From: Luteibacter anthropi | GTDB lineage: Bacteria; Pseudomonadota; Gammaproteobacteria; Xanthomonadales; Rhodanobacteraceae | Length of the DNA: 64,000 nucleotides | Assembly (NCBI RefSeq): GCF_011759365.1 | Contig: NZ_JAARLZ010000013.1 | Coordinates: 94,147-158,146 of the forward strand | Direction of reading: 5' to 3' | Part shown: piece after piece, positions 19,800 to 29,172 of the stretch | Numbering within the stretch: the first letter of the stretch is position 1 | Layout of the letters: every line of letters starts with the position of its first letter | Made by a program: the position numbers and the translations under genes | Notes under the pieces: model-generated | What the model was told of the DNA's origin: nothing | The model's input: the letters and a program-made list of their open reading frames with translations, nothing else | Database searches by the model: none

Positions 19800-20546
19800 T
19801 TACAGCAGGCCCTTCTGCTTGAGGGCCGCGACGAGCTCGGCGGCGTCCTTCACCATCACGCCCTTGCTGCGCTTGGCGGGCGCGGCATAGTGGGTGGTCT
19901 TGATGTGATCGGCCGCATCGACGCCGAGGGAGCCCAGTTCGATCACGTCGATGGGCTTGGACTTGGCCTTCATGATGTCGGGCAGCTTGATGAAGCGCGG
20001 CTCGTTGAGGCGCAGGTCGGTGGTGACCACGGCAGGTAGTTCGGCTTCGATGGTTTCGAGGCCGGCGTCGACTTCGCGGGTGACCGTGGCCTTGCCGTCG
20101 GCGATCTCGAGCTTGCTGGCGAAGGTGGCCTGCGGGCGGTCCCACAAGGCAGCCAGCATCTGGCCGGTCTGGTTGGCGTCGTCGTCGATGGCCTGCTTGC
20201 CCAGGATCACAAGACCGGGCTGTTCCTTCTCGACCAGCTTCAGGAAGGTGCGGGCGGCGGTGAGCGGGGAGACACCATCGGCCGTCTGCACGTGGATGGC
20301 CCTGTTGGCACCCATGGCGAGGCCGTTGCGCAGGTGCGCGGTGAGATCGGCCGGACCGATGCCCACGACCACCACTTCTTCGGCGAGGCCCTTTTCGCGC
20401 AGGCGCAGGGCTTCTTCCAGGGCAATATCGTCAAACGGGTTGGCGGAGAGCTTCACGCCGTCCGTGACGACGCCGGTGCCGTCCGGCTTGACCTGGATGC
20501 GGACGTTGTAGTCCACCACGCGCTTGTAGCCGACCAGAATCTTCAT
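19800..20546 (-). CDS. etfB: Electron transfer flavoprotein beta subunit
   Basis: Partner of EtfA in the soluble heterodimer; binds the AMP cofactor. The 248 residues show MKILVGYKRVVDYNVR, the NPFDDIALEEALRL signature, and VILGKQAIDDDANQTGQM, all standard for EtfB. The length is typical. Co-transcribed with etfA; the short gap of 22 bases supports this. The gene upstream is transcribed the same way after about 114 bases. Confidence 0.97.
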   Translation of the reverse strand: MKILVGYKRVVDYNVRIQVKPDGTGVVTDGVKLSANPFDDIALEEALRLREKGLAEEVVVVGIGPADLTAHLRNGLAMGANRAIHVQTADGVSPLTAARTFLKLVEKEQPGLVILGKQAIDDDANQTGQMLAALWDRPQATFASKLEIADGKATVTREVDAGLETIEAELPAVVTTDLRLNEPRFIKLPDIMKAKSKPIDVIELGSLGVDAADHIKTTHYAAPAKRSKGVMVKDAAELVAALKQKGLL

Positions 20547-20660
20547 TCGCGTTTCCTATGCAGGGCGCCTGGGCTCGTGCCCGGGCCAATGATTGACCCT
20601 GCATTCTAGCGAATCGCCCCGTTCCTTGTCTGACGCGGCGCCGCAGGCGAAACGGGCCCT

Positions 20661-22775
20661 TCAGCCGGTCAGGGCGGCCCGCAGCGCTTCGCTGGCGGCC
20701 TGCCAGGAGAAATGGGCCGTTACGTGCTCGAGGGAGCGATCTGACAGTCCCATCCACAGTCCGGCATCCGTGGCCAGGCGCAACGTGGCGTCTGCCATGG
20801 CCTCGGGGGTATCGGCCACCAGCACGTCGATGCCATCGTTCAGGTGCATGCCTTCGACGGCGATCGGGGTGCCGATGACCGGCAGGCCGTGACTCATGGA
20901 CATGTTGATCTTGCCTTTCACCCCCGCACCGAAGCGCAGCGGGGCCATCGAAGCCAGGCAGGTATCCATGAGGGGACCGAGATCGGGAACCCGCCCGTGC
21001 ATGGTCAGACCGCGTTCCGACAGCGACTGGCGTATATCGGCCGGGACATCGCCTGCCACGTGGATCTGGATCGACGGATCCCTGCTGCGCAGGGCCGGGA
21101 GAATGGCGGAGGCCATCCATTCCATGGCATCCGCATTCGGCGGGTGGCCATGGCCGCCCACGAACAGCAGGTCGCGACGGCCTTCGAAGCCATGGCGGCG
21201 CCCGTGAACTTCGTGGATGTTGGAGAGCATCGCGACATGGGCCGATGGCAGCAGCCGGGACAGCAGTTCGCGTTCGTATTCGCTCACCACGAAGGTGGTA
21301 TCCACCGTGGCGATCAGGTCGAGCTCCTGTTTTCGCGTCACCTCGGCCTGCCGTGCGATGGCGGCACTGCCGGCCTGCTTTGCGGCACGCTCCTCACGGA
21401 GAAAGTGCAGGTCGACCGTATCGAAGATGAGCCGGGCCTGCGGCGCGTGCCTGCGCACGAACGGTGCGTATTGCATGGCGACCGTGTGCCGGCAGAGGAT
21501 CGCGGCATGCAGCTGGCTGCCGTATACCGCAAGCCACGCAGGAATACTCAAGGTCGCTGGCGCTACGGCCACTTCGATGCCGTGGCTGCCCAGCTCGCGA
21601 ATGGCTTCGTCGCTTGCGTGGCCGTCATCGGGTGCGAATACGACGTGCCAGCCGTCGGTGACGAGCAGTCGCATCAGCGAAATCAGACGAAGAGAGCCTG
21701 AATCCCGGGACGCGTCGGGCATGGCGATGTCCGAAACCAGGATCATTCCACGTTGTCGGGATGCGTTGACATCGGCAAGGGCCGTTCCGGCGGCGGGCTG
21801 CCTTTCGAGTTCTTTTTTCCACTTCTCGGCGAAGGTGCGCTGGTTGATCGCCTGGAACCGTTTCATGCCGGATGCCTGCGCCCCTGCCGAACTGATGCCT
21901 TCGGCATGTATCACCACGCTGTCCGGGACGTAGCGAACCTGGAGCCCTGCATCGCGCACGGTGAATGCGAGGTCCGTGTCCTCGTAGTAACCAGGAGCGA
22001 AGCGATGGTCGAAGCCACCGACACGTCGGAACAGTTCCACTGGAATGGCGAGGGACGCACCGGACACGTAATCGACGGTACGGGTATAACGGAAGGCGGG
22101 TGACCTGCGATTCTCGAATCGGCCGATATTCCAGGCCGAGGCATCGGCAAACACCCATGCGCCGGCTTCCTGGAGGCGGCCGTCGGGATACACCAGCTGA
22201 CTTCCGGCGATACCGGTATCCGGAAAGCGCTCGAACGCACGCAACAGTGCATCGGCCCAGCCGGAAGTGACCTGGGTATCATTGTTCAGGAAGATAAGGA
22301 CGCTACCGCGTGCGGCGGCGGCACCGGCGTTACACGAGCCCACGAAACCGAGATTCTGCTCGTTGCGCAGCAAGCGTAGTCCGGCAGCTGCCGCGAGAAC
22401 GGTTGCCGTATTGTCCGGCGAGGCATCGTCGACGACGATCACTTCGAAGGGTACGCCAGGCGGGGCATACCGGATCGAATGCAGGCAGGCCAGGGTGTAT
22501 TCGATCTTGCCGTAGACCGGAATGATGATCGATACCGCCGGCGAAGCGGAGGTCGGAAGTGTCAGCGGGCCAAAGGTCGAGTCCAGCGGAAGCAACTGGA
22601 GCGAATCGTCTTCGGTAGGGCGTTTTTCGAGGCTGGATGAAATACGAACCAGCGTGCCCCGCCAGCCGCGCAGCGCGATGCTGGTGCGTACCCGCTGGAG
22701 CAGGGAACGCATGCGCCGATAGCGCCAGGAAAGGTAGTTCGACACGTAAGGCCCGCCTGGAGATGGATGGGACAT
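20661..22775 (-). CDS. Two-domain GT2-GT4 glycosyltransferase
   Basis: 704 residues with a family 2 domain (VSIIIPVYG near residue 78, FLNNDTQVT near 163, and a conserved GYYEDTDLAF block) and a GT4-like domain (about 345-700, with APLRFGAGVKGKINMSM and TPIAVEGM). It closely resembles the C-terminal half of the 1575-residue protein at 7717-12444, including the shared QLVYPDGR..EAG and DASAWN.GR words. It lacks the methyltransferase and coiled-coil parts. Probable rhamnan or O-antigen core transferase. The start is uncertain; an internal ATG at 22712 is possible. Confidence 0.87.
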   Translation of the reverse strand: MSHPSPGGPYVSNYLSWRYRRMRSLLQRVRTSIALRGWRGTLVRISSSLEKRPTEDDSLQLLPLDSTFGPLTLPTSASPAVSIIIPVYGKIEYTLACLHSIRYAPPGVPFEVIVVDDASPDNTATVLAAAAGLRLLRNEQNLGFVGSCNAGAAAARGSVLIFLNNDTQVTSGWADALLRAFERFPDTGIAGSQLVYPDGRLQEAGAWVFADASAWNIGRFENRRSPAFRYTRTVDYVSGASLAIPVELFRRVGGFDHRFAPGYYEDTDLAFTVRDAGLQVRYVPDSVVIHAEGISSAGAQASGMKRFQAINQRTFAEKWKKELERQPAAGTALADVNASRQRGMILVSDIAMPDASRDSGSLRLISLMRLLVTDGWHVVFAPDDGHASDEAIRELGSHGIEVAVAPATLSIPAWLAVYGSQLHAAILCRHTVAMQYAPFVRRHAPQARLIFDTVDLHFLREERAAKQAGSAAIARQAEVTRKQELDLIATVDTTFVVSEYERELLSRLLPSAHVAMLSNIHEVHGRRHGFEGRRDLLFVGGHGHPPNADAMEWMASAILPALRSRDPSIQIHVAGDVPADIRQSLSERGLTMHGRVPDLGPLMDTCLASMAPLRFGAGVKGKINMSMSHGLPVIGTPIAVEGMHLNDGIDVLVADTPEAMADATLRLATDAGLWMGLSDRSLEHVTAHFSWQAASEALRAALTG

Positions 22776-22852
22776 TCTACCGGCAGGCGCGTGGCCGGGT
22801 ATCGCGCGTCAGGCTGCGGGGCGAGCGCTACGCGACCTCGCCCCGCCAAGGA

Positions 22853-24460
22853 TCAGAGGTTCTGGTAATTCGGCCCCGAGCCGCCTTCCGGCGTCACCCA
22901 GGTGATGATCTGGTAAGGGTCCTTGATATCGCAGGTCTTGCAGTGCACGCAGTTAGCCGAATTGATCTGCAGGCGCTTGCCCGCTTCGTCCTGCACGATC
23001 TCGTACACGCCAGCCGGGCAAAAGCGCTGGCAGGGGTTGCCGTACTCGGTGGTGCACCGGTCGACGCAGATCGAGGTGTCGGCCACCTCCAGGTGAACCG
23101 GCTGGTCTTCGTCGTGCTCGGTGGCGGCGAAGTAAACACTGGCGAGGCGGTCACGCGGTGCCAGCGTGCGCTCCACGTAATCCTTTTTCGGTGCCTCGTA
23201 CTTGCCGAGCTTGTGCAGCGACGACCAGTCGGCGTGGTTTCTCAGGGTCCACGGCGACTTGCCGCCAGTGACGGTTTCCCAGGCCGCATTGATGAGGCCC
23301 CACCACAGCCCCTTGTTGAAACCGGGGCGGATATTGCGGACCTTCTTCAGCTCGTCGACCACGGCCGAGCTGCGCAGCTTCGCGTCCCAGCCCTTGCTGT
23401 CCAGCGACGAGGCGACCAGATGTTCGGCGGCCAGCATGCCCGAGGCGATGGCCTGGTGGGTGCCCTTGATCTTGGGCACGTTGACCAGGCCGGCCGAATC
23501 GCCGACGAGGACCGCGCCAGGCATTTCTACCTTCGGCAGTGACTGGAAGCCGCCTTCGACGATGGCGCGCGCGCCGGCCGACACGATGTTGCCGCCTTCG
23601 AGCAGGCCCTTCACGTTTGCATGGTGCTTGAACTGTTGGAACGCTTCGAAGGGCGAGAACTCCGGATCGGGATAATCCAGACCCACGACGAAGCCCACCG
23701 CCACGCGGTCGTGATCGAGGTGATAGAGGAAGCTACCGCCGTAGGTGTCGCTGGCCAGCGGCCAGCCCGTGGTGTGCACCACCTTGCCCGGTTCAACGCG
23801 GCCCGGCGGAAGCTGCCAGAGCTCCTTGATGCCGATGCCGTAGGTCTGCGGGTCGCTGTCCTTGTCCAGGTCGAATTTCTTGATCAGGGTCTTGCTGATG
23901 TGGCCGCGGCAGCCTTCGGCCAGCACGGTCACCTTCGCGCGGATGTCGATACCCTCGGTGTAACCGGGCTTGTGCGTACCGTCGCGCGCGATGCCCATGT
24001 CGCCGATGCGCACGCCGTTGACCGCGCCGGCCTCGTCGAACAGTGCCTCGGCAGCGGCGTAACCCGGAAAGACATCGACGCCCAGCGCTTCGGCCTGCGG
24101 TGCGAGCCATGCGCACATGGCGCCCAGGCTCACGATGACGTTGCCGTGGTTGTTCATCTGCGGAGGGGTCACGGGCAGCTTCGAGCCGCTCGCGTGGTCG
24201 CGCAGGATCCAGAACTCGTCCGTCGACACCGGCACGCAGACCGGCGGCGGGTTGCTGCGCCACTCGGGCAGCAGGCGGTCGAGCGGCGCGGTTTCGATCA
24301 CCGCGCCGGACAGGATCTGGGCTCCGATGGTGGATGCCTTTTCAATGACGCAGACGGATACGTCCGGGTTGAGCTGTTTCGTACGAATCGCAAACGCCAG
24401 GCCGGAGGGTCCGGCACCGACGACGACGATGTCGTATTCCATGGTTTCGCGTTCGCTCAT
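22853..24460 (-). CDS. Electron transfer flavoprotein-ubiquinone oxidoreductase
   Basis: Membrane-associated flavo-iron-sulfur enzyme that passes electrons from EtfAB to the quinone pool. The 535 residues have the FAD motif VVGAGPSG (13-20), and a C-terminal ferredoxin-like part with the cysteines for one 4Fe-4S cluster: CxxxC-type words ending in CPAG, then NCVHCKTCDIKDP. It lies upstream of etfB with one glycosyltransferase between them. A second ATG at 24442 (MEYDIVVV) is also a possible start. Confidence 0.95.
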   Translation of the reverse strand: MSERETMEYDIVVVGAGPSGLAFAIRTKQLNPDVSVCVIEKASTIGAQILSGAVIETAPLDRLLPEWRSNPPPVCVPVSTDEFWILRDHASGSKLPVTPPQMNNHGNVIVSLGAMCAWLAPQAEALGVDVFPGYAAAEALFDEAGAVNGVRIGDMGIARDGTHKPGYTEGIDIRAKVTVLAEGCRGHISKTLIKKFDLDKDSDPQTYGIGIKELWQLPPGRVEPGKVVHTTGWPLASDTYGGSFLYHLDHDRVAVGFVVGLDYPDPEFSPFEAFQQFKHHANVKGLLEGGNIVSAGARAIVEGGFQSLPKVEMPGAVLVGDSAGLVNVPKIKGTHQAIASGMLAAEHLVASSLDSKGWDAKLRSSAVVDELKKVRNIRPGFNKGLWWGLINAAWETVTGGKSPWTLRNHADWSSLHKLGKYEAPKKDYVERTLAPRDRLASVYFAATEHDEDQPVHLEVADTSICVDRCTTEYGNPCQRFCPAGVYEIVQDEAGKRLQINSANCVHCKTCDIKDPYQIITWVTPEGGSGPNYQNL

Positions 24461-24594
24461 GGCTGGCTTACTCAAACTCGGCTGGCGGGGAAGGGCGGGC
24501 ACCTCCCCGGCGCCCGCATGACCGTTCATTGTCCGGTTTCACCGGCGGAGGGGCAAATGGCTGTTTCAAACGGTTCATGCTGCGCTGCGGGGGC

Positions 24595-24625
24595 TTGCAT
24601 GCTCTTCACATACCGCGTTCATAAT
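24595..24625 (+). promoter_or_regulatory. Candidate promoter of the amidase gene
   Basis: A TTGCAT -35-like hexamer (24595-24600) and a CATAAT -10-like hexamer (24620-24625) with 19-base spacing, 26 bases before the amidase ATG. The spacer is longer than ideal, so this is a weak prediction. Confidence 0.35.
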
Positions 24626-24650
24626 CGTCTCACGCGCACACGGAGATCCC

Positions 24651-26051
24651 ATGAACACGATGCCACCGGTCGCCGAGACCGACATGCGCCGCGCCACGCT
24701 GCTGCAGACGCTGCACTGGCTTGCCATTGGCCGGATCCAGCCCCAGGCCCTGGCCGATGTCTACCAGGACGCCATCGAGCGCCTGAACCCCCGCCTCAAT
24801 GCCTACGTCGACTTCAGCGTATCGCTGATCCAGGAACAGTCTGCCGCGGCGGACCGCCGCCGCCGCGATGGCGTCATCGGGCGCCTGGACGGCCTGCCGA
24901 TCGCCATCAAGGACAACTTCGACGTCGCCGGTGTCACCACCCGCGCCGGCATGCGGCGCCGCAGCGTCGTGCCGGAAGAAGACGCCCACATCGTGGCGCG
25001 CCTGCGCGCCTCCGGCGCCGTCCTGCTGGGCAAGACCAACATGGACGAAGGTGCGCTGGGGCTTGCCACGAACAATCCTTTCCATGGCGCGACGCACAAT
25101 CCGCATCGTCATGGATACACCGCTGGCGGCTCGTCGGGCGGTGCGGCGGCGGCCGTCGCCTCCGGCATGGCGGTGGCCGCCATCGGCTCGGACAGCCTCG
25201 GCTCGATCCGCGTGCCGGCGAGCTACTGCGGCGTCTATGCCCTGAAACCGACCCATGGCGAGATTTCCGCCCGTGGTCTGGTGCCCGCCGCGCGCCGCCT
25301 GGATGCCGTGGGCCTGCTGGCGCGGGGTGTAGACGACCTCACCGTGCTGTTGCAGACCCTGGCCGGCTACGACGCTGACGATGCCCGCTCCCGTCGCCGC
25401 CGCGTTGCCTTCTCGCCGCCCGACTGGGAGCCGGGCAACCTGCGCACCGGTTTCCTGCCCGACCTTGCGGCCGTCGGTGTCGATACGGATGTGTGCGATG
25501 TCTTCAACGCGGCGCTGGGCCAGCTGAAGGGGGAGCTCGGCGAGCGTCGCCAGGTCGATTTCTCCGACTGGGATTTCGCCCGCACCCGCCGGGCGGGCCT
25601 GTTGCTGATGGAAGCAGAGATGCTTCATACCTTCGCTGCCGAACTGGCCGACGAGGCCTATCCGGTATCGGCGGGCTTCCGGCAGATGGTGGAATTCGCG
25701 GCGAACAAGTCCGCCGCTGATTACGTGGCTGCCGATCTCGTGCTCGACGCCGCCACCCTCAAGATGCGTCGCCTGTTCGCGCAGGTGGACGTACTGGTGT
25801 TGCCGACGACACCGCAGGGTGCCTTCCCGCTCGACGGCCCGGCCCCTGCCTCGCAGGCCGACCTGTGCAGCTTTGCGAGTCTCGCCGGTTGTCCGTCAGT
25901 CAGCATCCCCATGGGTTTCCTGCCCAATGGATTGCCCATCGGCATGCAGCTGGTCGGTGCGCGTGGTTCGGACCTGCGCCTGCTGGAGCTGGCGGCCGTA
26001 TGCGCATCTTCGCTCGACGCCGAGCCGGCCTATCCGGTGGAGCCTGCCTGA
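24651..26051 (+). CDS. Amidase-signature family hydrolase
   Basis: 466-residue enzyme of the amidase signature family, hydrolysing C-N amide bonds. The Ser-cisSer-Lys triad is visible: Lys87 in LPIAIKDNF, Ser162 in GGSSGG and Ser185 in DSLGSIRVPA. Similar to AtzF/GatA-type sequences. It is not a GatA of the tRNA complex by context, since no gatB or gatC is adjacent. A GGAG ribosome site precedes the ATG, and its 3' end overlaps the AlkB gene. Substrate unknown. Confidence 0.9.
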   Translation: MNTMPPVAETDMRRATLLQTLHWLAIGRIQPQALADVYQDAIERLNPRLNAYVDFSVSLIQEQSAAADRRRRDGVIGRLDGLPIAIKDNFDVAGVTTRAGMRRRSVVPEEDAHIVARLRASGAVLLGKTNMDEGALGLATNNPFHGATHNPHRHGYTAGGSSGGAAAAVASGMAVAAIGSDSLGSIRVPASYCGVYALKPTHGEISARGLVPAARRLDAVGLLARGVDDLTVLLQTLAGYDADDARSRRRRVAFSPPDWEPGNLRTGFLPDLAAVGVDTDVCDVFNAALGQLKGELGERRQVDFSDWDFARTRRAGLLLMEAEMLHTFAAELADEAYPVSAGFRQMVEFAANKSAADYVAADLVLDAATLKMRRLFAQVDVLVLPTTPQGAFPLDGPAPASQADLCSFASLAGCPSVSIPMGFLPNGLPIGMQLVGARGSDLRLLELAAVCASSLDAEPAYPVEPA

Positions 26052-26668
26052 CCACCTGGCAAGCCATCGGCCTGCCCGGCGCGGACGTCACGTTCGCGCC
26101 GGACTGGCTTGAGCGCGTCGAGGCCGACGCGCTGTTTGCTGTGCTTCACGACGAGATTCCATGGGAGGTGCATCGCCTGCGTATGTTCGGTCGCTGGGTG
26201 GATGCGCCGCGCCTGAATGCGTGGCTGGGTGATCCGGGGGCGAGCTACCGGTATGCCGGCAACACCTTCGAGCCTTCGCCCTGGACGCCGACGCTGCTTG
26301 CATTGCGCGAGCGGGCAGAAGCGGCCTGTGGCGTGCGCTTCAACAGTGTGCTGGCGAATCTGTACCGCCATGGCGGTGAATACATGGGCTGGCATGCCGA
26401 CGATGAAAAGGAACTGGGCCCGGAGCCGGTCATCGCATCCGTCAGCCTCGGCGCGCAGCGCACGTTCCGCTTTCGTGCGAGGGCAGGCGGCGATCCTGTC
26501 GCAGTAGAGCTTACCCACGGCAGTCTTCTACGCATGGGAGCCGGCACACAACGTCTCTACAAGCACGACATGCCGGTGCGTAAACGCATAGCGACGCCAC
26601 GCCTCAACCTGACCTTCCGCTGGATCGAACCCGCGCCAGCCACCGAAACGCCGCTACCGCCTCTGTAG
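26000..26668 (+). CDS. AlkB-like 2-oxoglutarate/Fe(II) dioxygenase
   Basis: Repairs alkylated bases by oxidative demethylation, or acts on a related substrate. The 222 residues contain the iron site H132-x-D134 in WHADDE, a distal His189 in YKHDMPV, and the 2-oxoglutarate arginine in PRLNLTFRW, with NSVLANLYRHG before it, typical of AlkB homologues. The start is uncertain: ATG at 26000 overlaps the amidase end by 52 bases, and a CTG at 26048 after GGTGGAG is an alternative. The TAG stop lies inside a REP sequence (26666-26668). Confidence 0.87.
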   Translation: MRIFARRRAGLSGGACLTTWQAIGLPGADVTFAPDWLERVEADALFAVLHDEIPWEVHRLRMFGRWVDAPRLNAWLGDPGASYRYAGNTFEPSPWTPTLLALRERAEAACGVRFNSVLANLYRHGGEYMGWHADDEKELGPEPVIASVSLGAQRTFRFRARAGGDPVAVELTHGSLLRMGAGTQRLYKHDMPVRKRIATPRLNLTFRWIEPAPATETPLPPL

Positions 26669-26821
26669 GAGCGCGCCTCGCGCGCGACCGTCCTCAATAT
26701 CCATCCTCGCGAACGAAGCCTTGCGACGATCAGGCGAGCGCTCTACCGTCCGCATGTTGATGCACACCTCTTCATCTGACATCGATCCGCCGGGGCGGTC
26801 GCGCACGAGGCGCGCTCCTAC
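26665..26821. repeat. Convergent REP pair overlapping two stop codons
   Basis: Two GTAG-type REP copies in opposite orientation: GTAGGAGCGCGCCTCG at 26665-26690 and its reverse at 26797-26821. The TAG of the first is the stop of the AlkB gene, and the TAG of the second is the stop of the lipoprotein gene on the other strand. A copy of a second word, AAGCCTTGCGACGATCAGGC (26716-26735), sits between them. Confidence 0.88.
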
Positions 26822-27426
26822 AAGGGCGTAGTCGGGACCGTTGCGAACGTCCAGTCGACCACTTCGCCGGAAAGCGTGTCCATGGCCCTGCCAAAAGCCT
26901 CGACCACCTGCGGCACCTCCTTCCCGGCCACCGGTTCGCTGACCTCGAAGCGCCGGCTGCCCACGATGCGATGCTTGCGCGTATCGGCGATGACGGCGTC
27001 GTAGCGGATCGTCACCACGGGCTTGCCGTCCACGTAATCGGACTGGAACGCGGCCAGGCCACCACCCAGTTCGTAATCGGCGGCGAGGTTTCCGTCGTCG
27101 GTGCTCAGCGCGGGAATACGCCCCGTGTCGCGCAAGGCATTCGCGAGACGGTCGCGGAACAGATGCGGCCCGGTGTCGCTCCAGCGTGCGCCGGCATAGA
27201 CAGTGATGGTGTTGGCCTGCGGCACGACCGCGATACGCGGGGTGTCGAGCACGCGCGGGGCATTCGGCGAGGCGACGCGCAGCGCCCAGCTTACCGGGGC
27301 GGGTGCCTGAGGCCGTGCGCCAGGTGCGGCAGGCAACGTGTACACCTTCGACACCTCCTGCTTCGGCAGGATCGAGCACGCAGACAGCAGGGCGAACAGC
27401 GGCAGGGCGAGGCGGGCGCGGGTCAT
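26818..27426 (-). CDS. ABC-type transport auxiliary lipoprotein (PqiC/MlaB-region type)
   Basis: Probably a periplasmic or outer-membrane lipoprotein accessory of the lipid transporter encoded upstream. The 202 residues have a signal peptide and lipobox LLSACS, then the ABC_trans_aux pattern (VYTLPAAPG, VVPQANTITVYAGARWSD, PQVVEAFGRAMD). The ATG overlaps the MCE protein stop. The TAG stop is supplied by a REP sequence. It is the last gene of a four-gene operon read leftwards from 30311. Confidence 0.86.
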   Translation of the reverse strand: MTRARLALPLFALLSACSILPKQEVSKVYTLPAAPGARPQAPAPVSWALRVASPNAPRVLDTPRIAVVPQANTITVYAGARWSDTGPHLFRDRLANALRDTGRIPALSTDDGNLAADYELGGGLAAFQSDYVDGKPVVTIRYDAVIADTRKHRIVGSRRFEVSEPVAGKEVPQVVEAFGRAMDTLSGEVVDWTFATVPTTPL

Positions 27427-28361
27427 GGGGTGAACTCCTGGGTCTTTTCGCGGCCGAACAGGTAACCGCTGGGGTTTTCGTCGAGGCGGCGGGTGATCGA
27501 GCGCAGCGAGCCCAGCGTGTCGCGCAGTTCGCGCAATGCCGGTGCCAGTTCGCCCAGGCTGGCGGCGCCACCGTTGATGGCGTCGCTGTTGTCGTTGAGC
27601 AGGCGGTCGATCGAGCTCATGGAGCGTTCCAGCGAGGCCATCGCCCGCTGCGCGCTCTCCAGTGTGGCCTTGCCCTGGCCTTCGACGAGGCCGTTGGCGT
27701 TGTGTACGAGTTTCTGGCTTTCGGCCAGGGTGTCGTTGGCCTGCTTCGTGGTGACGGCGAGCTGCTTGATCAGCGTGCGGATGTCTTCGCGCTCGTCTGA
27801 AATGACGCCCGTGGTGCGGTCCAGGTGATCGAGGATGTGCTCGATGCGGTGGACGTTGTCTTTCGACAGCAGCTGGTTCGCCCGCGCGGCGGCCTGGTTG
27901 ATATTGGTGATGAGATCTTCGCCGTTGGACAGCAATCGCGCCAGCGGTGACGGGTCGGCGACGATGACCGGCACCTCGCCGTCGTGGCCCACGAGCAAGG
28001 CGCTGCCGGGTGACCCGCCGGAAAGCTGGATGATCGCCACGCCGGTGACACCGGTGAGGGCAAGCTTCGCGTGGGTATCACGGCGCAGCGGCGTGTCGCC
28101 GGTGACGCGGATGCGCGCCAGCACGCGACGCGGATCTTCCGGGTCGAGCTTCAGCTGCATCACGTCGCCGAGCCGGATGCCGTTGTACTGCACGGCGCCA
28201 CCGCGCGAGAGCCCGGTGACGGCCTCGTTGAAGACGACGTCGTAGTAGTTCCACTCCTGGTCGGAGTGCGCCTTGGCCAGCCAGACGCCGAAGATCAGGC
28301 CGGCGATCACGACGATCACCGTGAACAGGCCGATCAGGATGTGATGGGCACGGGTTTCCAT
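27423..28361 (-). CDS. MCE-domain lipid-transport substrate-binding protein (MlaD-like)
   Basis: Periplasmic, inner-membrane-anchored subunit of the Mla-type ABC system that moves phospholipids between membranes. The 312 residues have one N-terminal transmembrane helix (HHILIGLFTVIVVIAGLIFG), a MCE domain (about 40-120, with VQYNGIRLGDV), and a long helical C-terminal region. METRAHH is the start; the longer frame upstream is out of context. It follows the ATPase gene by 4 bases and overlaps the lipoprotein gene. Confidence 0.93.
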   Translation of the reverse strand: METRAHHILIGLFTVIVVIAGLIFGVWLAKAHSDQEWNYYDVVFNEAVTGLSRGGAVQYNGIRLGDVMQLKLDPEDPRRVLARIRVTGDTPLRRDTHAKLALTGVTGVAIIQLSGGSPGSALLVGHDGEVPVIVADPSPLARLLSNGEDLITNINQAAARANQLLSKDNVHRIEHILDHLDRTTGVISDEREDIRTLIKQLAVTTKQANDTLAESQKLVHNANGLVEGQGKATLESAQRAMASLERSMSSIDRLLNDNSDAINGGAASLGELAPALRELRDTLGSLRSITRRLDENPSGYLFGREKTQEFTP

Positions 28362-28365
28362 GGAG

Positions 28366-29172
28366 TCAGTCCTTGCCTTGCGTGGCGGCGAAGGTGGCCG
28401 CGCGACCGCGCGGTCCGTTGAAGTACGCCTGTACCCAGGCATCGTCGGTGCGGGCCACTTCGTCGATGGGGCCCACGGCGAGCACGCGGCGCTGGGACAG
28501 CACCGCCACGCGGTCGCAGGTGGAATACAAGGTGTCCAGGTCGTGGGTGACCAGGAACACGGTAAGACCCAGCGCATCGCGCAGGGTGACGATGAGGCTG
28601 TCGAACGCGGCGGCGCTTATGGGATCGAGACCCGCCGTGGGTTCGTCCAGGAAAAGGATCTCCGGATCAAGTGCGAGCGCGCGGGCCAGCGCGGCACGCT
28701 TGATCATGCCGCCGGACAGCTGCGAGGGATACTTGCGCCCGGCGTCCACCGGCAGGCCGGCAAGGGCAAGTTTCACGCCGGCCAGGCGCTGGGCATCCGG
28801 ACGAGGCAATCGCGCGTGCTCGACTAGCGGCAGGGCGACGTTCTCCGCGACGGTCAGCGACGAGAACAGCGCACCACTCTGGAACAGCACGCCGAAGCGG
28901 CGCTCCACGAGCGAGCGCCGGTCTTCCGGCAAGGCCAGCAGGTCTTCCCCGAAGACACGCACTTCGCCGGCCACCGGACGTACCAGGCCTACGATGGTGC
29001 GCAACAGTACCGACTTGCCCGTGCCCGAGCCGCCGACGATGCCGATGATCTCCCCGCGGCGCACGTCGAGATCCAGATCCTCATGCACCGTTTGCGTGCC
29101 GAACCGGTTGACCAGGCCGCGGACCTGGATCACGGCATCCTGTGCCGGTGACTGGGCGGGAAGTGCATTCAC
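28366..29172 (-). CDS. Mla-type ABC transporter ATPase
   Basis: ATPase of the phospholipid transporter. The 268 residues include Walker A GGSGTGKS (near 46), signature QLSGGMIKRAA, and Walker B EILFLDEPTAGLDP, with a His-switch LVTHDLD. The start is GTG (VNALPAQ) in a 4-base GTGA overlap with the permease stop. The first in-frame ATG lies too far inside the fold. Operon order is permease, ATPase, MCE, lipoprotein. Confidence 0.94.
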   Translation of the reverse strand: MNALPAQSPAQDAVIQVRGLVNRFGTQTVHEDLDLDVRRGEIIGIVGGSGTGKSVLLRTIVGLVRPVAGEVRVFGEDLLALPEDRRSLVERRFGVLFQSGALFSSLTVAENVALPLVEHARLPRPDAQRLAGVKLALAGLPVDAGRKYPSQLSGGMIKRAALARALALDPEILFLDEPTAGLDPISAAAFDSLIVTLRDALGLTVFLVTHDLDTLYSTCDRVAVLSQRRVLAVGPIDEVARTDDAWVQAYFNGPRGRAATFAATQGKD

